Source: Montanilutibacter psychrotolerans (GTDB lineage Bacteria; Pseudomonadota; Gammaproteobacteria; Xanthomonadales; Xanthomonadaceae). Taken from it: a stretch of 64,000 nucleotides of DNA. Shown in pieces: positions 40,243 to 53,435 of the stretch. The stretch lies in contig NZ_RIBS01000004.1 of assembly GCF_003719825.1 (NCBI RefSeq), positions 310,001 to 374,000 on the forward strand, written 5' to 3'. The notes beneath the pieces are model-generated. The model was not told the DNA's origin and did no database searches. It saw nothing but the letters and a program-made list of their open reading frames with translations. A program made the translations under genes and the position numbers. Within the stretch, counting starts at the first letter, position 1. Each line of letters starts with the position of its first letter.

Positions 40243-41395
40243 AGGCGCGGGCAGTGTGGATGGTGCTTGCCGGCCTGGCGGTAGCGGCGCTGGTCGCAGG
40301 CGGCGTGGTGTGGTGGAAACACAACTACAAGCAGGTGGAAGAGGAAATCGAACTGCCGCGCACCGGCGAGATCATCTGGAATCCGTTGTACGTGCTGGGT
40401 CTGGCACTGAAGAAGGACGGCCTCCAGGTCCAGTCGCGCCAGCGCCTGCTTGGCGGTAGCTCCGGCCTGGGCCGGCGCGACACGGTGGTGCTGTACGGCG
40501 ATCCACAACAGCTCGACGCGGCCGAAAGCCGTCAGCTGCTGGCCTGGGTCGCCGCGGGTGGCCACCTGGTGATGCGCACCTCGCAGCCGCAGCCGTTCGA
40601 TGACCTGCGGCCAACGCCGCTGTTCGACGCGCTGGGCGTCGCGCTGATCGAACCGGATCGGGGCAGCGATGAGGACGAGGAAGACGCTCGATCGACCTGC
40701 ACCGCGATGTACGTGCCCGGGCAGGAATCGCACGTGGAGTTCTGCGGCGGACGCCAATTCGTCCTCACCGGCGCCGGACCGCTGCGCAGCTGGGGCGACC
40801 CCGAGAGCGGCTACGTCTACGCGCGCGTCGTGCACGGCCGCGGCCACGTCGACGTCGCCGCCGAGCTGGACTTCCTGCGCAACGACAGCATCGACGACGT
40901 TCCCCACGTCGCCCTGGCCAGGCAGATCCTGGCGCCGAACTACCGCGCCGGCACCGTTCACCTCATCTACGCCGGCGCGCTGCCGTCGATCTGGGAGTTG
41001 CTGCTGCAGCGCGCCTGGATGGCCTGGCTGCCGATGCTGCTGGTGCTGTTGGGTTGGCTGTGGCGACGCACGCAACGTTTCGGCCCGCTGCTGCCTTCGC
41101 CGAGCGCGGAGCGCCGCTCGCTGCTCGAACACATCGTCGCCAGCGGCCAGCACGCCTGGCGCTACGGCTATGGCCACGTGTTGCATGCCGCCGCGCGCGA
41201 GGCGTTCCTGACGCGCCTGCGGCGCCGCGACCCACAGGCCGCCGCGCTCGAAGGCGAGGTGCAGGTCGCGCAGATCGCGCAGCGCCTGCAGTGTTCGCCG
41301 GCCGAGATCCGCGACGCGCTGGCCACGCCAGTGGCGCGTGACGCCAACGCTTTCCGTACCCGCATCGCCACCCTGATCCGACTGAGAAACCAGCT

Positions 41396-41399
<4 letters not shown>
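40239..41399 (+). CDS. DUF4350-type membrane-anchored protein
   Basis: 386 residues. An N-terminal anchor (VLAGLAVAALVAGGVVWW) precedes a Rossmann-like domain (DTVVLYGDPQQLDAAESRQLLAWVAAGGHLVMRT), the DUF4350 family pattern, which resembles a glutamine-amidotransferase-like fold without its catalytic cysteine. A second helix (MAWLPMLLVLLGWLW) then leads to a cytoplasmic helical C-terminus. It contains an acidic DEDEED stretch. It lies between the DUF4129-type gene and MoxR, overlapping both by 4 nt. Confidence 0.84.
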
Positions 41400-42438
<1,039 letters not shown>

Positions 42439-42442
<4 letters not shown>

Positions 42443-43839
42443 ACCGACCCGTACAACCCGGGCCCGCCGCAACGGCGCAGGCACCCGGTGCGGCGCCGTC
42501 GTTGGTGCAGGCGCCGCCTGGCGTCGCGGCGCGCACGCTGCCGCGCCCGGGCACGGGGCTGCTCCTGCTGTTGCTGGGTTGGGGGTTGCTCGGTCTGGTG
42601 GTGAGCGTCGGCGTCTTGCCGGCGCGGGCCTGGCAGGGTGCGGGCGTCGGATTGCTGCTGCTGATGCTGATCGACGGTGCGCGGCTGCTGGTTGCCGCCA
42701 CGCCGCACGTCACCCGGCGTCTCCACGACACCTGGCCGGTGGGTGTCGAGCGCGAGGTCGTGCTCGAACTCGACGCCGCCACCCCCGTGACGGTCGACGT
42801 GTTCGACCTGCACCCCGGTGGCTGGGTCATGCACGGCCTGCCACGGCGTCTTCGCCTGCAACCGGGCAAGCTCAGCAGCGTGGGCTACCAGTTGCGGGCC
42901 AACGAACGCGGCGACTTCGCCTTTGCCGGCACGCACCTGCACCTGCATTCGCCGTGGCGTCTGTGGAGCCAGCTGCGTGGCGGCGGGCAGGCGCAACCGG
43001 TGCGGGTGTTCCCGAACTTCGCGCCGCTGGCACGCTTTGCGATGTTCAGCGCCGAGCAGGCCTCGCGCCTGGTCGGCGCGCACCTCAAGCGTCGACGCGG
43101 CGAGGGCACCGACTTCCACCAGATGCGCGACTACCGCGTCGGCGACAGCCTGCGCCAAATCGACTGGAAGGCCACGGCGCGCGCGCGTCGGCTGATCTCG
43201 CGCGAGTACCAGGACGAGCGCAACCAGCAACTGGTGCTCTTGCTGGACACCGGCCGCCGCCTGCTGGCGCGCGATGGCGAGCTGGCCCATTTCGACCACG
43301 TGCTCGATGCGGCGCTGGTGGTGGCCTATCTCGCGCTGCGCCAGGGCGATGCGGCCGGTCTGCTGGCCAGCGGCGGCGACCACTGCTGGGTGCCGCCTCG
43401 CCGTGGCGTTGCCGCGATCGACCAACTGCTGCGGGCGAGCTACGCCCTGCAGCCGCAAGCGGTGGCCACCGATTTCCTGCAGGCCGCCACCGAGTTGAGC
43501 CTGCGCCAGAACCGCCGCTCGCTGGTGATGCTGGTGACCAACCTGCGCGACGAGGACATGGACGACCTGCTGGTTGCGGTGCGCATGCTGCGTCGCCGCC
43601 ATGTGGTGTGCGTGGCCAGCCTGCGCGAAGCATCGCTGGATGCCGCGCTCGCCGACGACGTGCACGATCTCCCCGGCGCGATCCGCGCGGGCGCGACCGC
43701 GCAGTACTTGCAGCAACGCGCCGCCGCCCACGAGGCACTGCGCAACCACGGCGTGATGGTGCTCGACGTCGCCTGCGAGCACCTGGCGGGCGCACTGGTC
43801 GAGAAGTACCTCGCGGTGAAGCGCGACGGCCTGCTGTAG
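42439..43839 (+). CDS. DUF58 (VWA-like) membrane protein
   Basis: 466 residues. Two N-terminal helices (GLLLLLLGWGLLGLVVSVGV and the next) are followed by a beta-rich region and the DUF58 core RRGEGTDFHQMRDYRVGDSLRQIDWKATAR, after which a VWA-like domain starts LVLLLDTGRRLLAR. The first residue positions of a MIDAS-type site (D-x-G-x-x) are partly kept. It is the presumed partner of the MoxR ATPase. It is the last gene of the six-gene run. Confidence 0.92.
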
Positions 43840-43958
43840 CGCTGAGGCCACGCGATGCGGCGACATCGCGCGGATGCGGATGGACATACGCCCTCGCGCT
43901 TGCTTGCCTCGCTCGGCCTCAGGCCCGGCGCGGCATGCTCACTTGGCGTCAACGGGCC

Positions 43959-44270
43959 CTAGGGCCGGGTTGCCAGCTCCAGTGCCAGCAAGCCCGCCAT
44001 CGCCGCCTGGCGATTGCTACCGCACATCTCCGCCGAGGGCTGCAGCGAAGCGCAGAACGCGGGCCGTTCGGGGTGGCCGAACAGCCGGCAACGCAGGTAC
44101 TCGTCCAGCTGCACGCAGGCCACGCCGGCCGGCTTGCCGTCGGGCATGCCCGGAATCGGCGAGGTGATCGACGGCGCCGTGCAGCACGCGCCGCAACCGG
44201 TGCGGCAAGCGAACGCCGCGAGGCCGACCACCGGCACGGCCGCCACCAAATGCGCGTCGATGGGAATCAT
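43959..44270 (-). CDS. YkgJ-type cysteine-cluster protein
   Basis: 103 residues with the motif [16 protein letters not shown] near residue 23 and further cysteines (GVACVQL, YLRCRLF, AFCASL, EMCGSN). This is the CxxxCxxCC-type metal cluster of the YkgJ family, which binds zinc or iron. The ATG at 44270 is preferred over a GTG nine bases upstream. Role unknown. It is convergent with the DUF58 gene. Confidence 0.86.
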   Translation of the reverse strand: MIPIDAHLVAAVPVVGLAAFACRTGCGACCTAPSITSPIPGMPDGKPAGVACVQLDEYLRCRLFGHPERPAFCASLQPSAEMCGSNRQAAMAGLLALELATRP

Positions 44271-44402
44271 GCGGACCACGTCATCACGACCACGCCACGC
44301 CGGCGCGGGCCACGCCCGGCAACGCCACGTGCGCGGGTGTTGATTCGCCGTTGCGCTCGATCCCGCGGAAGCGGCGTTGGCCCATGCCCATCGCTACACC
44401 GC

Positions 44403-44765
44403 TCACGCTCTCGACCCGTCACTGCCGTCGGCCGGCGCCTCGAACGGTTCCGTGGCGATCACGGCCGACAGCGGTATGGGGCCGTACACGTGCGGGTAGT
44501 AGTCGCCACTGCCCTCGCTCCACTCGTAGCGCAGGCTGTCGCCCAGCGCCGCGGCATCGATCTCCAGCCGCACGCGCGGACCCGCGCCGCGCAGGTAGCG
44601 CGCCACCACCCCGGCAATCTGCGTTTCCGTCGCGCAGTGCAGGAAGCCTTCCTCGGCCAGCAGCGGCGGTGCGTACTCGCCGATGGGTTGCGCGATCTCC
44701 CACGCCGCCGGGACCGCGAAATGGAACACGTGCACCGGGCGCAATTCGGTCGAGGTCGGGGTCAT
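44403..44765 (-). CDS. DUF952 family protein
   Basis: 120 residues. It has the DUF952 pattern: VHVFHFAVPAAW at the start, EEGFLHCATETQIAGV in the middle and DYYPHVYGPIPLSAVI near the end. The fold resembles an ADP-ribosyltransferase-like or RNA 2'-phosphotransferase-like barrel; the activity is not established. It starts 7 bp downstream of the aroE stop, so it is probably co-transcribed with aroE. Confidence 0.85.
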   Translation of the reverse strand: MTPTSTELRPVHVFHFAVPAAWEIAQPIGEYAPPLLAEEGFLHCATETQIAGVVARYLRGAGPRVRLEIDAAALGDSLRYEWSEGSGDYYPHVYGPIPLSAVIATEPFEAPADGSDGSRA

Positions 44766-44772
44766 CGGCGGC

Positions 44773-45633
44773 TCAGTCCGCGTTGACCAGCGCGCTGTCG
44801 TGCTGCCGCAGCTGCGCGTACACCGGGTCGGTATCGGGGCGCTGACCGTGCCAGCGCTCGAAACTCTCCGCGGCCTGCTCGACCAGCATGCCCAGGCCGT
44901 CGACCGTGCGGTCGGCGCCGCAGGCGCGCGCCCATGCCAGGAACGGAATCGCGACCTCGCCATAGCTCAGGTCGACGGCATCGCCACGCGGCGCGATCAG
45001 CGAGCCTGGCAGTGGCGGCAGGCCGTCGCCGCGGTTGGCGGCGCTGGCGTTGATGATCAGGTCGAACGCGCCCAGCGAATCGACGTCGGCGAGGTAGCGC
45101 GGGTGCACGCGGCCGGGCTCGCCAAGCGCGTCGGCCAGCGCGTCGGCACGCTCGGGCGTGCGGTTGACGATGTAGAGGTCGCCCACGCCGGCATCCAGCA
45201 ACGCCGGCGCCACGCCGCGCGCCGCACCGCCGGCGCCGATCAGCAGCGTGCGGCGCTCGCGCAGGTCCATGCCTTCGCGTTCGGTAAGGTCGCGCACCAG
45301 CCCGATGCCGTCGGTATTGTCGCCGTCCCATCCGGTCGCGGTGCGGATCAGCGTGTTGGCTGCGCCGGCGCGCTGGGCGCGCTCGGTGAGGTTGCCGCAG
45401 ATCGCCGCCGCGCGCGCCTTGTGCGGCAGCGTGACGTTCGCGCCGACGCCGCCCTCGGCCGCGAACGCCGCCAGCGCGGCGTCGAACTGTTCGGGCGTCG
45501 CGTCGATGCGGGTGTATTCCAAAGCGATGCCGAACTGCTGCGCGAAAGCGGCGTGGATGCGTGGCGACAGCGAATGCGCGACCGGGTGGCCGATCACCGC
45601 GAACCGCCTGGCGACGCTGTTTGGGCTGGACAT
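44773..45633 (-). CDS. aroE: Shikimate dehydrogenase
   Basis: 286 residues. [20 protein letters not shown] binds shikimate, [11 protein letters not shown] has the catalytic lysine, and DGIGLVRDL precedes the NADP motif [17 protein letters not shown] and [10 protein letters not shown]. It reduces 3-dehydroshikimate to shikimate in aromatic amino acid synthesis. The product chorismate is also the substrate of the XanB2 encoded 14 kb away. Confidence 0.96.
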   Translation of the reverse strand: MSSPNSVARRFAVIGHPVAHSLSPRIHAAFAQQFGIALEYTRIDATPEQFDAALAAFAAEGGVGANVTLPHKARAAAICGNLTERAQRAGAANTLIRTATGWDGDNTDGIGLVRDLTEREGMDLRERRTLLIGAGGAARGVAPALLDAGVGDLYIVNRTPERADALADALGEPGRVHPRYLADVDSLGAFDLIINASAANRGDGLPPLPGSLIAPRGDAVDLSYGEVAIPFLAWARACGADRTVDGLGMLVEQAAESFERWHGQRPDTDPVYAQLRQHDSALVNAD

Positions 45634-45685
45634 GGTGGACCCTCGCTAGACTGCCGGATGACCGAAAACACCGAAGGATGAAACG

Positions 45686-46600
45686 ATGAAGGACATCGCG
45701 ATCCGCTTGCCAACGAGTCTACTCCGCGCCTGCGTGATCGGTGCCGTGTTGATCGGCGCGCCGGCCGCCTGGGCGCTGTCGGAGTACGGCATCGAGGGCA
45801 TGGGCGTGGTGTCCACGCGCGACAGCGAGATCCGCGCCGCCGTCAGCCCCGATGGCCAGCGCATCGTCTGGGGCAGCACCGACCGCACCGGCGGCACTGG
45901 CGGTTGGGACCTGTGGCAGGCGCGCCTGCGCGAAGGCCGATGGCAGGACCCGCAGCCGCTGTCGCTCAACACGGCCGGCAACGACTTCGATCCGGCATTC
46001 AGCGCCGACGGCCGGTGGTTGTACTTCTTCTCGAACCGCCCGGGCGGGGCGGGCGGCGACGACCTGTACCGCGCGCCCGTGCTCGCCGACGGTGGGTTCG
46101 GCGATGCGGTGAACCTCGGCGCGGGCGTCAACAGCCCGGGTGACGAGTGGGCGCCGAGCCCGGGGCGCGACGGCCGGACGCTGCTGTTCGCCAGCGACGG
46201 CTTTGGCGGCCTGGGTGGCCACGACTTGCTGGTTGCGCGATGGGACGGCGAGGCATTCGTCGCGCCGCACCCCGTGCCCGGCGTCAATACGGCCGCAGAC
46301 GAATTCGATGCGGTCTGGCTTGGCGACGGGGCAACGTTGGTGTTCGCGCGCTCTGCCGACGCCCAGTCCGCGCCGATCCAGCTGCAGCTCGCGCACTGCG
46401 ATGGCACGCGTTATGTCGAAGCCGGCGCGCTGGCGTTGTCGTTCAATGGCGTCGGTGCGTGGACGCTCGGTCCGGGTATCGACTGGAGCAAACCGGGCGA
46501 ATTGCTGGTCAGCGGCGCGGCCACGTCGCCGCGCGCGGGCAAGCTGGACATCTACCGGATGAAGGCGCCGGCGGCGACAGGCAAAACCGGCTGCGTCTGA
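45686..46600 (+). CDS. Secreted PD40/TolB-like beta-propeller protein
   Basis: 304 residues with a signal peptide (about 1-30, LIGAPAAWA-L). WD40-like PD40 repeats occur: RAAVSPDGQRIVWGS, DPAFSADGRWLYFFSNR and WAPSPGRDGRTLLFASDG. Each is followed by a GG-x-DL-type strand. Such proteins are periplasmic or secreted and of unknown ligand. The last 26 codons have a diverged second copy at 47202-47280, so the gene was once duplicated here. Confidence 0.83.
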   Translation: MKDIAIRLPTSLLRACVIGAVLIGAPAAWALSEYGIEGMGVVSTRDSEIRAAVSPDGQRIVWGSTDRTGGTGGWDLWQARLREGRWQDPQPLSLNTAGNDFDPAFSADGRWLYFFSNRPGGAGGDDLYRAPVLADGGFGDAVNLGAGVNSPGDEWAPSPGRDGRTLLFASDGFGGLGGHDLLVARWDGEAFVAPHPVPGVNTAADEFDAVWLGDGATLVFARSADAQSAPIQLQLAHCDGTRYVEAGALALSFNGVGAWTLGPGIDWSKPGELLVSGAATSPRAGKLDIYRMKAPAATGKTGCV

Positions 46601-46820
46601 CCGATGCCGGGGCGGCGGCGAAGAGTGCGCATGCTGCAGTCGCCGCATCGCATGACGTCATCAGACGGTGCCAGGCGTCGCGGGATGGCCGCCGGTCCCA
46701 GGCGCATCGCCGCCCATCGGCTCCACTGCCGGATCGTGAAAATGTGCGTGGCGTCGCACTTTGGGGCGTGCCTATCCTGCGCCGGCCACGCTGCGTGGCC
46801 ACCACAAAAAGGACTTTGTC

Positions 46821-47138
46821 ATGAGCACCAAGATGCGCCGTAGCGCCCGCACCCTCCTTCCGTTGCTGCTGTGCGCCGCGGCACTGCCGCTGGGCGCGGC
46901 CCCGCCGGGCGGCCTCTCGCCAGTGACGCCGTCGCCGGCGACCTTCGGCACGTGGGAAGCCACCGTGCGTTGGGCCCAGCCGCACGATGTGCAGGGGCCA
47001 ACGGGCTCGGTGCACTACACGTACACCTACGCGCACATTTCCGCTACCACGCAGGACTCGTGCGAAGTGCAGCTCGACGGTTACGCCTCGCAACGCGGCG
47101 TTACCGTGGTGGACTACTGCACGTTCGTTCCGTACTGA
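46821..47138 (+). CDS. Small secreted protein of unknown function
   Basis: 105 residues. A signal peptide (MRRSARTLLPLLLCAAALPLG-A) leads to a mature part of about 75 residues that is rich in Thr and Tyr (VHYTYTYAHIS) with two cysteines (DSCEVQL and DYCTFV) that could pair. AAAAAGGAC precedes the ATG. No family is recognised. It lies between the beta-propeller gene and that gene's decayed partial copy. Confidence 0.7.
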   Translation: MSTKMRRSARTLLPLLLCAAALPLGAAPPGGLSPVTPSPATFGTWEATVRWAQPHDVQGPTGSVHYTYTYAHISATTQDSCEVQLDGYASQRGVTVVDYCTFVPY

Positions 47139-47201
47139 GGCAAATCGCCGCGGGGCTGCTGCAGCCCCGCGGCGCTTGTCGGGCGCCAGCGCCGGAATGC
47201 G

Positions 47202-47280
47202 CAACGTCGACGCGCGCGGGCAAGCTGGACATCCACCGGATGAAAACGCCGGCGTCGACGGGCAGGCCAGGATGCGTCTG
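47202..47280 (+). pseudogene. Decayed duplicate of the 3' end of the beta-propeller gene
   Basis: This 79-bp stretch aligns without gaps to the last codons of the gene at 45686-46600, with about 12 mismatches by my count. Its translation reads TRAGKLDIHRMKTPASTG where the intact gene reads PRAGKLDIYRMKAPAATG. The stop codon position has changed (TGA to TGT). There is no start, so it is a remnant of a lost paralogue. Confidence 0.8.
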
Positions 47281-47337
47281 TTTGGAGTGCGGGAGCCCGC
47301 GTGCGCAACGTTAGAGGTCGAATCAATTCCGGGCGTG

Positions 47338-47966
47338 TCAGGGCACTTCGACCCGAACCCAGCGGAATGCCCGCGTCCATTCCTTCACCTTGAACGCATA
47401 GGACTTGAAGGCTTCGATCACGGCCTCGGCGGTGACCGGGGCCAGCGCCACGTAGCGGTTTTTCGAGGTAACGAGCTGGTGCTCGATGATGTAGCTGCCG
47501 TCGGGCTTCTGTTCTGCCAGCAGGTAGGTGCCATGGCCGCGATCGAGCACGATGATCGGCTCTTCAGAATGGCTGGCCAAGCGGGGGACCCAGGTTTCGA
47601 TCAGTTCATCCGTGGCCGGCCCCTCGTAGTCGGCGCCAGGACAAACCAGGACGGGATCCGCGTACTCGGCGCCGATGTCGAAGACGATGTAGCTCTCGGG
47701 CAACTGCGACCGCAGGTTGTAGGCCACGATCACGAAGCAGTTCGAATGATCCGCGTCGATGTGCGCCAGCAGATACCTGCCGTCTGCGGTCGCGGAGGTG
47801 TAGTAGACCCCACGATCCACGTGGTCCCAGCATCCCAGACCGGTCCTGGCCCAAACGGTTTCCACCGCCCGCAAGCAGGTCTGCACAACGGCCGGGGAAA
47901 TCCCGGCCGTGCTGGCACCATCGGGCGGGAACAGATCCAGATACTCATGGATCTGCAGCAATCGCA

Positions 47967-47967
<1 letters not shown>
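47338..47967 (-). CDS. Protein of unknown function downstream of hemB
   Basis: 209 residues, not recognised. It is soluble, acidic and without signal peptide. It reads MRLLQIHEYLDLFPPDGAST and contains LLAHIDADHSNCFVIVAYNL and PIIVLDRGHGTYLLAEQKPDG, a mixed alpha/beta pattern. Its ATG overlaps the hemB stop by one base (TGATG), so translation is coupled to hemB. Its content of A and T looks higher than that of its neighbours, which may indicate more recent arrival. Confidence 0.72.
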
Positions 47968-48995
<1,028 letters not shown>

Positions 48996-49069
48996 TCACC
49001 CATCCTGTCCGAATTCCATGTCGGAGCATCGATCGAAAATTCTGGCGGTGCCAGGCCCTGGCTGCCTCG

Positions 49070-50140
49070 TCAGTCCGGATAGACCCGGTACCGCAGCAGC
49101 TGCACCGTCACCGCGGCGCCGAGCGCCGGCACGTGCGCATCGGGCGCCGCGATCAGATCCAGTTCCAGCATGCGCGCCTGCTCGTGGACCTGCAGGTCCA
49201 GGGTGATGCGGTCGGCGCGACGGTGGATCGCCACCACCCACGCAGGCAGGCAGGCGTCGGAGTCGTTGGCGCTGCCATCGGCCACCAGCGCCAGGTCGTG
49301 CGGGCGCACGAACAGGCGCGCGGGGCCGGTGGCGACGGCATCGCCGTGGGTGGCGGCCACGGGCAGGCGGTGGCCATCGAGCACGAAACGATCACCGTCG
49401 ATGTGGCCGTCCAGCGCGTTTGCCCGGCCGATGAAATCGAACACGTAGGCCGAGGCCGGGGCGCGGTAGATCTCGTGGGGCGTGCCGACCTGTTCGATGC
49501 GTCCGTCCTTCAGCACCACCACCCGATCGGCCAGTTCCAGCGCCTCTTCCTGATCGTGGGTCACGAACACCGTGGTCTGCCCGGTCTGCTCGTGCAACTG
49601 GCGCAGCCAGCGACGCAGTTCGACGCGCACCTTGGCGTCGAGTGCGCCGAACGGCTCGTCGAGCAGCAGCACGCTGGGGTCGATCGCCAGCGCACGCGCA
49701 AGCGCGACGCGCTGCTTCTGCCCACCCGACAGCTGCTCGGGGTAGCGGCCGCCCAGTTCGGGCAACTGGATCAGGCCGAGCAGTTCCTCCACGCGGCGCG
49801 CGATCGTGGCCTTGTCCGGGCGCCGCGCACGCGGTCGGCTGCGCAGGCCGAAGGCGATGTTCTCGGCCACGGTCATGTGCTTGAACAGCGCGTAGTGCTG
49901 GAACACGAAACCGACGTTGCGCTCGCGCAGGCTGAGTCGCGTGGCATCGGTGTCGCCGAACAGCAGCCGACCCGAATCCGGGTGCAGCAGGCCGGCTACC
50001 ACCCGCAGCAGCGTGGTCTTGCCCGAGCCCGACGGGCCCAGCAGCGCAACCAGCTCGCCCGAGGCAATGTCCAGGTCGACCGCGTCCAGCGCGGCAACGT
50101 CGGCATACCGCTTGCTGATGCCCTGGATGGCGAGGTTCAT
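49070..50140 (-). CDS. cysA: Sulfate/thiosulfate ABC transporter ATPase CysA
   Basis: 356 residues. Walker [19 protein letters not shown], signature [19 protein letters not shown], Walker [16 protein letters not shown] and a C-terminal TOBE-like domain from about 240. The ATG at 50140 starts [12 protein letters not shown]; the long upstream extension lacks family resemblance. It lies 187 bp downstream of cysW and is the last gene of the sulfate operon. Confidence 0.95.
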   Translation of the reverse strand: MNLAIQGISKRYADVAALDAVDLDIASGELVALLGPSGSGKTTLLRVVAGLLHPDSGRLLFGDTDATRLSLRERNVGFVFQHYALFKHMTVAENIAFGLRSRPRARRPDKATIARRVEELLGLIQLPELGGRYPEQLSGGQKQRVALARALAIDPSVLLLDEPFGALDAKVRVELRRWLRQLHEQTGQTTVFVTHDQEEALELADRVVVLKDGRIEQVGTPHEIYRAPASAYVFDFIGRANALDGHIDGDRFVLDGHRLPVAATHGDAVATGPARLFVRPHDLALVADGSANDSDACLPAWVVAIHRRADRITLDLQVHEQARMLELDLIAAPDAHVPALGAAVTVQLLRYRVYPD

Positions 50141-50327
50141 GCCGTGCGGTCTCGTCCGGAGGGTCGGGACGGTGTCCGTGCGCCCCGTGGGCGAGTGTGC
50201 GGGAGCCGCGTCATGACGGGCTTCACGCGGTGACAGCGCGACGACGTCGGCCAGGCGGGGCGATAGTGCCGTGGGCGCCGGAGCCAGTGGCCCGCGTTGC
50301 GTTGCTTCGTTGCGTGCTGTCGTCATT

Positions 50328-51179
50328 TCAGTGCCGCCGATGCGATTGTGCGAGGGCGTCGCCGTGACGCGCCTCCAGCCAGAACTTCAGGACCAGGGTC
50401 ACCAGCGCCAGGCCGGCGAGCAGCGAGGCCACCGCAAACGCGGCGGTGCCGTCGAACTCGTTGTAGAGAATCTCGATGTGCAGCGGCAGGGTGTTGGTGA
50501 GGCCGCGGATGTGGCCCGAGACCACCGACACCGCGCCGAACTCGCCCATCGCGCGCGCGCCGCACAGCAGCACCCCGTACAGCAGGCCCCACTTGATGTT
50601 GGGCAATGTCACGCGGCGGAACATCGTCCAGCCACTGGCGCCAAGCGAACGGGCCGCGAGCTCCTCGTCCGCGCCCTGCTGTTGCATCAGCGGGATCAGC
50701 TCGCGCACCACGAACGGGAAGGTGATGAACAGCGTGGCCAGCACGATGCCGGGTCGTGCGAACAGGATCTTGATGTCGAACTGCTGCAGCAGCGACGCAA
50801 ACCAGCCTTGCGAGCCAAACAGCAGCACCAGGCACAGGCCCGCCACCACCGGCGACACGGCGAACGGCAGGTCGATCAGGGCCAGCAGCACGCGCTTGCC
50901 GCGAAACGCGAAACGCGTGACCGCCCACGCGGTCAGCAGGCCGAACACGGCGTTGACGGGTATCACGATCGCCGCGGTCAGCAGCGTCAGCTTGAGCGCT
51001 GCAATCGCATCGGGATGGCGCAGCGCGTCGAGCCAGCGGGCGAATCCTTCGCCGAACGCCGCGCCCAGCACCATCAGCAGCGGCAGCACCACCAGCAGCG
51101 CCATGATCGCCACGGCCAGCACGATCAGGCTCCAGCGCAGCCAGCGCGGTTCGCGCAGCAGGTCGGCCTCGTCACTCAC
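50328..51179 (-). CDS. cysW: Sulfate ABC transporter permease CysW
   Basis: 283 residues, six membrane helices. The EAA-type loop is [21 protein letters not shown], with [20 protein letters not shown], typical of CysW. The start is a GTG at 51179 that overlaps the cysU stop by 4 nt (GTGA). It pairs with CysU in the inner-membrane channel. Confidence 0.94.
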   Translation of the reverse strand: MSDEADLLREPRWLRWSLIVLAVAIMALLVVLPLLMVLGAAFGEGFARWLDALRHPDAIAALKLTLLTAAIVIPVNAVFGLLTAWAVTRFAFRGKRVLLALIDLPFAVSPVVAGLCLVLLFGSQGWFASLLQQFDIKILFARPGIVLATLFITFPFVVRELIPLMQQQGADEELAARSLGASGWTMFRRVTLPNIKWGLLYGVLLCGARAMGEFGAVSVVSGHIRGLTNTLPLHIEILYNEFDGTAAFAVASLLAGLALVTLVLKFWLEARHGDALAQSHRRH

Positions 51180-52048
51180 CGGTTGCCTCCGCGCCGCTCG
51201 TGGCGGAACAGCTGCGGGATCGCGTTGATCACCAGCAGGCACACGAACGAGGCTGCCAGCAGCAGCGCGGCGATCGCGATCGCGCCGTTGTAGTCGTACT
51301 CCTCCAGGCGGATGGTGATCAGCAGCGGCGCGATCTCGGTCTTGTAGGGCAGGTTGCCGGCGATGAAGATCACCGAGCCGTACTCGCCCAGGCCACGCGC
51401 GAACGCCAGCGAGAAGCCGGTCAGCAGCGCCGGCAGCAGTTCGGGCAGGATCACCCGGCGCAGCGTGGTCAACCGGGAGGCACCCAGCGAAGCGGCGGCC
51501 TCCTCCTGCTCGCGGCCCAGCGCTTCCAGCACCGGCTGCACCGTGCGCACCGCGAAGGGCAGGCCGATGAAGACCAGCGCGATCACGATGCCGGCTGGCG
51601 CGTAGGCGATCTTGATGCCGGCCGGCTCGAGGTAGCGGCCGACCCAGCCGTTCTGCGAGTAGATCGCGGTCAACGCGATGCCGGCCACGGCGGTGGGCAG
51701 GGCGAACGGCAGATCGACCAGCGCATCGAGCAGGCGCCGGCCGGGGAAGCGATAGCGCACCAGCACCCAGGCAACCACCGCGCCCGCCAGCAGCGCCAGC
51801 ACCGCGGCCACCAGCGCAGCGCCGAAGCTGAGCTTGAGCGAGGCCTGCACGCGTTCGTCCTGGATCGCACGCAGCCAGCCCTCGGCGCCCAGTCCGGCCG
51901 CCTTGAACGCCAGCGCAGCCAGCGGCAGCAGCACCACCACGCCCAGCCAGGCCATGCCCAGGCCGAGGCTGAGGCTGAAACCCGGCAGCGGGCGGCGACC
52001 GCGTGGCGGTGCGGACGGCGATGTGATGGCAGTGGCGCTGGCGGTCAT
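51176..52048 (-). CDS. cysU: Sulfate ABC transporter permease CysU (CysT)
   Basis: 290 residues. The EAA loop EEAAASLGASRLTTLRRVILP and GLGEYGSVIFIAGNLPYKTEIAPLLI are diagnostic of CysT/CysU. Six helices follow an N-terminal arm of about 25 residues. It lies 228 bp downstream of the binding-protein gene; that gap holds no gene and no clear hairpin. Confidence 0.94.
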   Translation of the reverse strand: MTASATAITSPSAPPRGRRPLPGFSLSLGLGMAWLGVVVLLPLAALAFKAAGLGAEGWLRAIQDERVQASLKLSFGAALVAAVLALLAGAVVAWVLVRYRFPGRRLLDALVDLPFALPTAVAGIALTAIYSQNGWVGRYLEPAGIKIAYAPAGIVIALVFIGLPFAVRTVQPVLEALGREQEEAAASLGASRLTTLRRVILPELLPALLTGFSLAFARGLGEYGSVIFIAGNLPYKTEIAPLLITIRLEEYDYNGAIAIAALLLAASFVCLLVINAIPQLFRHERRGGNR

Positions 52049-52276
52049 CGGGCGGTTCGGGGCCGGGAGTATTGCTGGACGCGCTTTCGCATGGAGTGGT
52101 CTGCCTCGCCGTTGTAAGGAACCCGGTGTTGGCTGGCGTGACGATCACGCACCGTGCCGGACAGACCCGGCACTGAACCCGCTATCGACTCGCCACGCCA
52201 GTGATGCAACGGCATGACGCCATAACCAGCGCGCCGGCCGGCCCTGCGGCGCCGTCACCGCAAGCCCCGGGCCGGC

Positions 52277-53356
52277 TCAGCGCCGGTAGATCCGGTCGAA
52301 CAGACCGCCGTCGGCGAAGTGCTGCGCCTGCGCTTTGCGCCAACCGCCAAAGGCGTTGTCGATGGTGACCTGGGGCACGCGTGGGAAGCGCGCGAGCTCG
52401 GCCGCCGGGACGCCGGCCGGGTTGGCCGGGCGGTAGTGGTGGCGCGCAGCCAGGCGCTGCCCGGCCGGGGAGTACAGGAATTGCAGGTAGGCCTGGGCCT
52501 GCTTGCGGGTGCGGTGCTTGTCGACGTTGCGGTCCACCAGCGCCACCGGCGGCTCGGCGCGGATGCTCATGCTGGGTACGACGATCTCGAACTTGCCGCG
52601 GCTGCCCGGTTCGGCCAGGGTCAGCAGCGCCTCGTTTTCCCAGGCCACCAGCACGTCGCCGATGCCGCGCTCGACGAAGGTGGTGGTGGACCCGCGCGCG
52701 CCGGTGTCGAGCACTGGCACGTTGCCGAACAACTTGCCCATGTAGGCCAGCACCTGGTCGGCCCGGCGGTACTTCCACGACGCCCAGGTCCACGCGGCCA
52801 GGTAGTTCCAGCGCGCGCCGCCGGACGTCTTGGGATTGGGCGTGATCACGCCGATGCCGGGCCGCGCGAGATCGCCCCAGTCGCGGATCTGCTTGGGGTT
52901 GCCCCGGCGCACCAGGAACACGACGGTCGAGGTGTACGGCGCGCTGTTGTGCGGCAGGCGCGATTGCCAGTTGGCCGGCAGCAGCTGGGCCTTCTCGGCC
53001 AGTGCGTCGATGTCGGCAGCCAGCGCCAGCGTGACGACGTCGGCCTCCAGGCCGTCGATCACCGAACGGGCCTGCTTGCCCGAGCCACCGTGCGAGGCGC
53101 GGATGGTGAGGTTCTCGCCGGTCTGCTGTTTCCATTGCGCGGCAAACGCCTGGTTGACGTCCTGGTACAGCTCGCGCGTGGGGTCGTAGGACACGTTCAG
53201 CAGTTCGGCCGCGACGGCGTTTCCGGAAACGGCGGCAGACAGCGCGAGCAGCGCGGTCGCGGCAATCAATGCGGTGCGAAGGGTGCGCAGGCGGGTCGTC
53301 GTGCCGTTGCGCGGGGTGGGGGAGGCGGTGCTGGCAGAACGGGAGGCGATGGGCAT
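52277..53356 (-). CDS. sbp: Periplasmic sulfate-binding protein
   Basis: 359 residues. A long signal peptide (about 1-48, ending SGNAVA-A) precedes [20 protein letters not shown], the hallmark of Sbp/Cys[19 protein letters not shown] and [18 protein letters not shown] follow and carry serine and glycine residues that bind sulfate. Sbp and CysP (thiosulfate) cannot be separated from sequence here. The ATG at 53356 has AGGAC upstream. Confidence 0.93.
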   Translation of the reverse strand: MPIASRSASTASPTPRNGTTTRLRTLRTALIAATALLALSAAVSGNAVAAELLNVSYDPTRELYQDVNQAFAAQWKQQTGENLTIRASHGGSGKQARSVIDGLEADVVTLALAADIDALAEKAQLLPANWQSRLPHNSAPYTSTVVFLVRRGNPKQIRDWGDLARPGIGVITPNPKTSGGARWNYLAAWTWASWKYRRADQVLAYMGKLFGNVPVLDTGARGSTTTFVERGIGDVLVAWENEALLTLAEPGSRGKFEIVVPSMSIRAEPPVALVDRNVDKHRTRKQAQAYLQFLYSPAGQRLAARHHYRPANPAGVPAAELARFPRVPQVTIDNAFGGWRKAQAQHFADGGLFDRIYRR

Positions 53357-53435
53357 CGTGGGGTCCTCGTGATGGCCTTGTGGGCTCTTGTAGGAGAGCG
53401 GATCGAAAATCCGGGTGAGCACCGTGTCGAGCAGC

